Source of the DNA: JAKEGN01 sp964465665
Lineage (GTDB): Bacteria; Pseudomonadota; Gammaproteobacteria; Steroidobacterales; Woeseiaceae
NCBI GenBank assembly: GCA_964465665.1
Contig: CAYXKM010000151.1
Location: 1-13,139, forward strand
Reading direction: 5' to 3'
Length of the DNA stretch: 13,139 nt
The position numbers were made by a program, and so were the translations under genes. The notes under the pieces are model-generated. The model was not told where the DNA came from. It did no database searches and saw only the letters and a list, made by a program, of their open reading frames with translations. Shown here piece by piece: positions 8,049-13,139 of this stretch; position 1 is the stretch's first letter, and every line of letters starts with the position of its first letter.

Positions 8049-9459
8049 AACCCGCCTGCCGGAAATGGTCCGCGAGCACCTGCGCGACACAACTCGTCAG
8101 GCGCTTGCCGGTTTCGATGTGCAGGAATTCGTTGGGTCCGTGCGCGTTCGAATTCGGGCCGAGCAAACCCGTCACCAGGAATTGCGCTTGCGGAAACTTC
8201 TTGCCGAGCATTCCCATGAATGGAATCGTTCCGCCCGTGCCCATGTACATCGATGGCTTGCCGAAGTAGGTATCCGACGCTTGCTGCATCGATGCGACCA
8301 GCCAGTCCGAGATCTCCGGCGCATTCCAGCCACCCATGGCGGAATCGACTTCGAAGCTGACCTTGGCGAGGCGTGGCTGGTCACGTTCCAGTGCTTTCTT
8401 GATGGCGCTTGCCGCCTTTTTCGGGTCGCAGGTCGGGGGCAGGCGGAAGGACAGCTTCAGTGTCGTGTGCGGCAACAACACGTTGCCTGCATTCACCAGT
8501 GTCGGCAGCCCGTCTGCGCCGGTGACGCTCAGGGTCGGGCGCCAGGTATTGTTCAGCAGCAATTCGAGCGCCGATCCGGTCGGTTTCGCGCCCTTGACCG
8601 CCCAGGGGTATCGCTTGTGCACGGAGTCCTTGAGGACCTTGGCCGCTTTCACTGCCTGTTGCTGGCGTTGTGCCGGAATTCTTACTCGAAGTGCCGCTGG
8701 CAGAAGTTCGCCGGTTGCCTCGTCCTCGATGCGGCTCAGTAACTGCCGCAGCAGACGAAAGCTCGATGGTACGATGCCGCTGGCGCTGCCGGAGTGCACC
8801 CCTTCGGTCAGTACTTCGACCGTCAGTTTGCCGGTGAGGTTGCCGCGCAAGGACGTCGTGCACCAGAGCTGCTCATAGTTTCCGCACTCGGCATCAAGGC
8901 ATACGACCAGGCTCGGCGATCCAATGCGGTCCTTGAGCACGTCGATGTAGTAGGGCAGATCGAAACTGCCGCTTTCCTCGCAGCCCTCGATGAGTACGAC
9001 GCAATGTGCATGCGGAATGCCCTGTTCCTGCAACGCACGAATGGCGGTGAGTGAGCCAAAAGTGGCGTATCCGTCATCCGCACCACCCCGGCCGTAAAGC
9101 TTTCCGTCTTTGATGACCGGTTTCCACGGGTCGAGTCCGTCCGACCAGCCGCTGAATTCCGGCTGCTTGTCGTAGTGCCCGTACAACACGACGACGTCGG
9201 CGGAATTGCCCGGAATATCGATCAGCAGCACAGGCGTGCGGCCCTTGATCCGCACGATCTCGGTCTTCATTCCTTTGATCGGTTGTTTGCGGCACCAGGA
9301 CTCGAGCAGGGCGACGGCGCGGTCCATGTGGCCGTGCTCCTGCCATTGCGGGTCGAATATCGGCGACTTGTTGGGCACCTTGATGTAGTCACAAAGCGTG
9401 GGAACGATGGACTCATCCCACTGCTGGCTGACAAAAGCGGCTGTCTGTTTACTGTTCAT
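8047..9459 (-). CDS. M20 family metallopeptidase (dipeptidase/carboxypeptidase)
   Basis: A 470-residue di-zinc peptidase of the M20 (ArgE/DapE/CPG2/carnosinase) family, most like the dipeptidase branch. The expected metal and catalytic residues are visible in order: H95 in YGHYDKQP (with D97), bridging D128 in GRGGADDG, general base E161 and metal ligand E162 in GCEESGS, D189 in CLDAECGN, and H440 in SNAHGPNE. The lid or dimerisation domain occupies about 205-330, beginning near TEGVHSGSASG. The length fits the family and no catalytic residue is missing. There is no signal peptide, so it acts in the cytosol on imported or recycled peptides. Start at 9459 (MNSKQTAAF), with a weak GAGA a few bases upstream. 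It converges tail to tail with the Nramp-related gene and is divergent from the large quinoprotein gene, so it has its own promoter in the 9460-9599 gap; no convincing hexamers were found there. The exact substrate (di- or tripeptide, acyl-amino acid) cannot be determined. Confidence 0.93.
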   Translation of the reverse strand: MNSKQTAAFVSQQWDESIVPTLCDYIKVPNKSPIFDPQWQEHGHMDRAVALLESWCRKQPIKGMKTEIVRIKGRTPVLLIDIPGNSADVVVLYGHYDKQPEFSGWSDGLDPWKPVIKDGKLYGRGGADDGYATFGSLTAIRALQEQGIPHAHCVVLIEGCEESGSFDLPYYIDVLKDRIGSPSLVVCLDAECGNYEQLWCTTSLRGNLTGKLTVEVLTEGVHSGSASGIVPSSFRLLRQLLSRIEDEATGELLPAALRVRIPAQRQQQAVKAAKVLKDSVHKRYPWAVKGAKPTGSALELLLNNTWRPTLSVTGADGLPTLVNAGNVLLPHTTLKLSFRLPPTCDPKKAASAIKKALERDQPRLAKVSFEVDSAMGGWNAPEISDWLVASMQQASDTYFGKPSMYMGTGGTIPFMGMLGKKFPQAQFLVTGLLGPNSNAHGPNEFLHIETGKRLTSCVAQVLADHFRQAG

Positions 9460-9540
9460 TGATCTCGATGAAATGAAATGTTATTTGCGTGAATGGGAAT
9501 GATCGCCCGAAAGAGTGAAGCATCCGGCGGCAGAAGGCAA

Positions 9541-9580
9541 TGCTGGAGTCCGGCCGGCACGAGCGGTAGGCTCTCCGGCG
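9541..9580 (+). other. Possible structured leader upstream of the quinoprotein gene
   Basis: TGCTGGAG (9541-9548) can pair with CTCCGGCG (9573-9580), eight pairs including two G-U. Inside, GCC (9553-9555) can pair with GGC (9569-9571), and a small GC/GC stem with an ACGA loop lies at 9557-9564. The structure would end seven bases before the ribosome binding site at 9587. No known riboswitch consensus is recognised, and GC-rich DNA often folds this way by chance. The rest of the 9460-9599 gap shows only weak promoter-like hexamers. Confidence 0.2.
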
Positions 9581-9586
9581 AGGATC

Positions 9587-9593
9587 AGGGGAG
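9587..9593 (+). promoter_or_regulatory. Ribosome binding site that fixes a TTG start
   Basis: AGGGGAG is followed by a six-base spacer and TTG at 9600. Together with the signal peptide that begins at this codon (residues NKAIVTK and a hydrophobic core), it decides the start of the large downstream gene. The in-frame ATG at 9642 would fall inside the signal-peptide core. Confidence 0.8.
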
Positions 9594-9599
9594 ACCGGA

Positions 9600-12500
9600 T
9601 TGAACAAAGCCATCGTTACCAAAACATGCCTCGGGCTGTTGATGACGCATCTTGCGTTTCACGCGTCGGGCGTAAGAGCGCAGATGGTGCGGGTCACGGA
9701 TTCGGACGGCAATCCGGTCGAAACAGCGATGGTGAGCCGAACGGTATCCGGTACCGATACCGTGGACACATCGGACAACGGTTACCCCGAAGAGGGCGTG
9801 ATCAATCGTGTGACTGCACGCGTCACGCGATTTACAGCCGCGAACGGCAATGCGGATTTCGGTCTGCCGCCTGCTGACGGCGTGCTGAAAATTCGCGTGC
9901 GTGCGCAGGGTTATCGCGATGCGATGGTCGAGTTCGCAGCACCAGCGACAATGACCGAAATTGCGCTCGAAAGGATCCGCGATGCACAGGAGCTTGCCGA
10001 GACCAAACCGTCCAACCTGTGGTTATCGAAGCTGGATTTCAGTTGGGCAGAGAACCCGTCGCAGGCCAAGGAACATTTCCTGTTGCATTGCGGATTTTGT
10101 CACCAGCAGGCCTCGCCGCTGATGCGCCTGGCACGAACGGAACGGCAATGGCGTGACATCCTCGAACGCATGAATACCTACGGTGCCATGGCGGCCGGGG
10201 ACTTTGTCGAACCGGCCGCGGCTGCGCTGGCAACAGCTTACCCGGCCCTGACCGCGAACTACGCATCGTTGCCGGATTTCGAGACCTGGCATCCTGCACT
10301 GCAAGAAACAACGATCGAGGAGTGGCCGATCGGCGACAACCTGTCGCAAATGCACGATTTCATCCTGCACCCGAACGGCAAGGTCTATGTCGGCGACAAT
10401 CTCATGGATCGCATTTACGAGGTGGATCCCGACAGCGGCCACTATCGCGTCTTCAAAGTGCCGCATCACGCAGGCGCAAGAATCGGCGGTATTCTCGGTG
10501 ACCGGTTGAAAACCTACCCTAAAGCCGAGAATTATTCTGGCGTGCATTCGTTTGCCGTCGCGCCGCGTGACGGCCATATTTTCCTGACGCCGTCGATGCA
10601 GCGTGAACTGATCGAGTTCGATCCGGAATCCGGTGCGTTCGTTCATCATCCCATGGACGAGGGCTTTTATCCGCACACCGTTCGTGCCGACGACAAGGAT
10701 CGTATCTGGTTTACGCTTGCGCTGTCCTCGCAGGTCGGGATGTTCGACCGCCGCACGCAGTCGTTCACTTTTTACGATCTGCCGCCGCGCGGCATCAAGG
10801 AACGCATTGTCCTCTGGATCGCGAAACGCAAACTCGCGAGCGGCGACATTTCTTCGCCACCCGATTATGACTGGGACAGCAGCGGATTCCCGATGCCTTA
10901 CGGCATCGATGTATCGCCGGTTGATGGTTCGGTGTGGGTTACGCGCCTGTACGCCCGTGACATCGCGCGCATCGATGCCGAATCGGGCGAAGTGCAAATG
11001 ATTGAAACGCCGTTTGCGGGGCCGCGACGCCTGCGCATTGATGCCAGGGGCAACGTGTGGATCTCCGGGTTCGCGAGCAGCCTGATCGCGAAGTATGACC
11101 CGGTGCAGAAAGAGTTTTCGACGCACGCATTGCCTGTAACTCACGAGACACCGTATGCACTGAACGTCGACCGGCAACGCGGCATCGTCTGGGTGAACGG
11201 CAACCAGTCCGACAGCATCCTGTCCTTCGATATCGAGCACGAGACCTGGCGCGTTTATCCCTTGATGCAGCGCCGCAGCTTTACCCGCGATATCGAGATC
11301 GCGGCGGATGGCAGCGTTTTCACCAGCAACTCGCATTTTCCGGGCTGGATGATCGAGGACGGCCAGCCGACCCTGATACGCGTGACCCCGGAGCTTTCGA
11401 AGGACTACACAACGGCGCGGAAAGGCGCAGAGCTGTATGAGGCACATTGCGCGGACTGCCACGCCAATCCGGAGGTCAAAGCGCCGACGTTCGCGACACT
11501 CAATCAAATGACCGTATCCCGAATCCTGCAATCGCTCGAATTCGGCCGCATGCAGGTACAGGGATCGCTGATGAGTGCCGAGGAACGCTTCCTGGTCGCG
11601 AGCTACCTTGCAGCGCCCGGTGGCGAACAACGCGATGCCTGGATAGGCGCCAACGCCTGTAAGTCGCCAAAGACATTAAACGTGATTCCGCGGGAACATG
11701 ACAACTGGGGTTTCGGTACCGGGAATCGTCGCGCGCTGGAAGGCAACGTCTCCATCTCCTCGAAAAATCTGCAGGACCTCGAGCTCAAGTGGTCGCTGGC
11801 AATTCCCGGGGCCACCGAAATGCGCTCGCAACCGGTTGCCGCATCCGGAGTGCTGTTCCTCGGTACATCGAACGGCAACTTGCTGGCGCTGGATGAGGAC
11901 AGCGGATGCGTTCGCTGGCATTTCCAGGCTCGCAGCAGCATTCGTTCCTCGCTGAACCTCGAAACGACGGAAGACGGTGTTGCAACCCTCTTTTTCGCCG
12001 ACGACCTGGCGAACGTTTACGCGGTGTCGGCGAATGACGGCACCCTGCGCTGGCGCCAATCGTTGCGCTGGTTTCCGACCACGGTCATCAGCGGCTCGCT
12101 GGCTTTTCACGACAACCGCTTGTACATACCGGTTTCCTCGTTCGAAGTGGCTATCGCGGGCCTCGACAGCTATCCGTGCTGCCGCTCGCACGGCGGTGTC
12201 GCAGCGCTCGATGCAACGGACGGCGAAACGCTTTGGGAGTACCGCACCACGCCGCACGCGGAAATCACCGGGAAAAATGCGGCCGGCGCAGAGGCCTGGG
12301 GACCCTCCGGTGCATCCGTATGGACTACGCCTGCCATCGACGCCGGTCGCAGTGTCCTGTATGTCGGCAGCGGTGAAAACACTTCGCCTCCGGCGACGGA
12401 TACCAGCGATGCCGTCATTGCTCTCGACCTTGTCAGCGGGTCCCGGCGCTGGATATTCCAGGCCCTCGCCGGCGACGTGTGGAATGCCGCCTGCCTGCGG

Positions 12501-13139
12501 GGCGGCGCCAACTGCCCGGCGGACGCCGGAGAGGATTTCGACTTCGGTGGCGGACTGACGCTCGCGCGAACTGCGGAAGGGCGGGAACTCGTGATTGCCG
12601 GCCAGAAATCCGGTGTGCTCTTCGCGCTCGATCCGGACGCGGACGGCAAGGTCCTGTGGCAAACACGGCTCAGCATGGGGACGTCCAACGGCGGCATCCA
12701 CTGGGGTGTGGCGAGCGACGGCAGCCGGGTTTACGTCACGATTGCGGATCCGCCGCGCGGCACACCCGGCTACAAACCGAACCCGGGCGTGTTTGCCGTG
12801 AGCCTCGCAAGCGGTGAGTTGCTTTGGTCGTCGCCGGTCGAGCGCGGTTGCGACATCGACCTGGCCGATGTGCCGAAAGTCGGTCTCGCCGCGATGCAGG
12901 ATGGCGCGAACCGCAATCCCTGGCCCGACTGCTCGTTTTATTACGGGCAGTCTGCCGCGCCGCTGCTGGCAAACGGCGTCGTGTATGCCGGTGCGCTGGA
13001 TGGCAAATTGCGCATGCTGGATGCAGACGACGGTACAGTGCTGCGGATCATCGATACGCGGAAAGCGTATGCGGCGACGAACGGCATCGAAGGACATGGC
13101 GGCGCCATCGATCTTTCAGGCGTCGTCGTCGATGATGAC
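9600..13139 (+). CDS. Exported dihaem two-propeller quinoprotein: Vgb-like propeller fused to a PVA-dehydrogenase-type PQQ domain (3' end outside window)
   Basis: The frame is open for 1180 codons from the TTG at 9600 to the window edge. Signal peptide 1-27, cleavage after VRA. Residues 28-123 form a carboxypeptidase-regulatory-like beta domain (VRVTDSDGNPVETAMV). First cytochrome c: C164-GF-C167-H168, possible axial M197. Residues about 240-598 are a Vgb (virginiamycin B lyase-like) propeller with seven blade repeats, from GKVYVGDN (260) to GSVFTSNS (571). Second cytochrome c: C617-AD-C620-H621, possible axial M651. From about 685 a PQQ propeller shows seven repeats of the type ALDATDGETLW, a vicinal C860-C861 pair in SYPCCRSHGG, and the PVA-dehydrogenase signatures WGPSGASVWTTPAID, YVGSGEN and SNGGIHWG. 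The second cytochrome plus PQQ part corresponds to a whole polyvinyl-alcohol dehydrogenase (cytochrome), EC 1.1.2.6; the first 600 residues are extra. Predicted role: periplasmic oxidation of an alcohol, with electrons passing from PQQH2 through the haems to the respiratory chain. Substrate and the Vgb domain's function are unknown. Confidence 0.88.
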   Translation, partial: MNKAIVTKTCLGLLMTHLAFHASGVRAQMVRVTDSDGNPVETAMVSRTVSGTDTVDTSDNGYPEEGVINRVTARVTRFTAANGNADFGLPPADGVLKIRVRAQGYRDAMVEFAAPATMTEIALERIRDAQELAETKPSNLWLSKLDFSWAENPSQAKEHFLLHCGFCHQQASPLMRLARTERQWRDILERMNTYGAMAAGDFVEPAAAALATAYPALTANYASLPDFETWHPALQETTIEEWPIGDNLSQMHDFILHPNGKVYVGDNLMDRIYEVDPDSGHYRVFKVPHHAGARIGGILGDRLKTYPKAENYSGVHSFAVAPRDGHIFLTPSMQRELIEFDPESGAFVHHPMDEGFYPHTVRADDKDRIWFTLALSSQVGMFDRRTQSFTFYDLPPRGIKERIVLWIAKRKLASGDISSPPDYDWDSSGFPMPYGIDVSPVDGSVWVTRLYARDIARIDAESGEVQMIETPFAGPRRLRIDARGNVWISGFASSLIAKYDPVQKEFSTHALPVTHETPYALNVDRQRGIVWVNGNQSDSILSFDIEHETWRVYPLMQRRSFTRDIEIAADGSVFTSNSHFPGWMIEDGQPTLIRVTPELSKDYTTARKGAELYEAHCADCHANPEVKAPTFATLNQMTVSRILQSLEFGRMQVQGSLMSAEERFLVASYLAAPGGEQRDAWIGANACKSPKTLNVIPREHDNWGFGTGNRRALEGNVSISSKNLQDLELKWSLAIPGATEMRSQPVAASGVLFLGTSNGNLLALDEDSGCVRWHFQARSSIRSSLNLETTEDGVATLFFADDLANVYAVSANDGTLRWRQSLRWFPTTVISGSLAFHDNRLYIPVSSFEVAIAGLDSYPCCRSHGGVAALDATDGETLWEYRTTPHAEITGKNAAGAEAWGPSGASVWTTPAIDAGRSVLYVGSGENTSPPATDTSDAVIALDLVSGSRRWIFQALAGDVWNAACLRGGANCPADAGEDFDFGGGLTLARTAEGRELVIAGQKSGVLFALDPDADGKVLWQTRLSMGTSNGGIHWGVASDGSRVYVTIADPPRGTPGYKPNPGVFAVSLASGELLWSSPVERGCDIDLADVPKVGLAAMQDGANRNPWPDCSFYYGQSAAPLLANGVVYAGALDGKLRMLDADDGTVLRIIDTRKAYAATNGIEGHGGAIDLSGVVVDDD

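Noticed and set aside
9466..9480. GAAAT direct repeat upstream of the M20 gene
   Set aside because: Two five-base copies only; too short to separate from chance.
9541..9580. Riboswitch in the leader of the quinoprotein gene
   Set aside because: A stem can be drawn and one small loop is ACGA, but no known aptamer consensus (mini-ykkC, glycine, cobalamin) is matched. Kept only as a low-confidence structured leader.
10023..11630. 535-codon open frame on the minus strand
   Set aside because: It lies wholly antisense to the quinoprotein gene, whose plus frame carries CxxCH motifs and seven propeller repeats. The antisense product is rich in Arg, His and Val with no recognisable domain; such frames arise from GC-rich codon bias.
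11676..13097. 473-codon open frame on the minus strand
   Set aside because: Antisense to the PQQ propeller domain, which has clear PVA-dehydrogenase motifs on the plus strand. No family features on the minus strand.
13121..13139. GTC/GAT triplet run at the right edge
   Set aside because: Encodes VVVDDD in the open quinoprotein frame; ordinary codon repetition, not a tandem repeat element.

Overview
The window reads as a chromosomal segment of a high-GC, Gram-negative, respiring proteobacterium, most likely a gammaproteobacterium. The reasons are a YheS-type ABC-F ATPase of enterobacterial architecture, an outer-membrane TonB-dependent receptor of the kind common in marine and soil proteobacteria, and an exported multihaem quinoprotein. 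The taxon is inferred; no rRNA or tRNA gene is present.

Layout: on the minus strand at the left edge lies the N-terminal 192 residues of a 4-hydroxybutyryl-CoA dehydratase (abfD), cut by the window edge, with yheS 70 bp upstream of it on the same strand. A short divergent region with a good sigma-70-like promoter leads into a plus-strand run: a TPR-sulfotransferase (2653-4245), a TonB-dependent receptor (4365-6761) and an 11-helix Nramp-related transporter (6802-8034). The transporter converges with a minus-strand M20 metallopeptidase (8047-9459), leaving 12 bp between the stops. A 140-bp divergent gap then leads into a very large plus-strand gene that begins with TTG at 9600 and is still open at the right edge (1180 codons seen). 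Being open, it is easily missed, and long antisense ORFs on the minus strand mimic genes there.

The large protein is exported. In order it has a carboxypeptidase-regulatory-like beta domain, a cytochrome c (CGFCH), a seven-bladed Vgb-like propeller, a second cytochrome c (CADCH), and a PQQ propeller of the polyvinyl-alcohol-dehydrogenase type with a vicinal Cys-Cys pair. It should pass electrons from oxidation of an alcohol-like substrate through two haems in the periplasm.

The middle cluster looks like an uptake module: outer-membrane receptor, inner-membrane transporter with a rewritten metal-site motif, and perhaps the cytosolic M20 peptidase. A sulfotransferase stands immediately upstream of a receptor that carries unusually tyrosine-rich, acid-flanked segments. 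Whether the enzyme sulfates the receptor is speculative, but it is the most testable new idea in the window. No mobile elements, CRISPR arrays or RNA genes were seen, and no gene-free stretch exceeds 300 bp.
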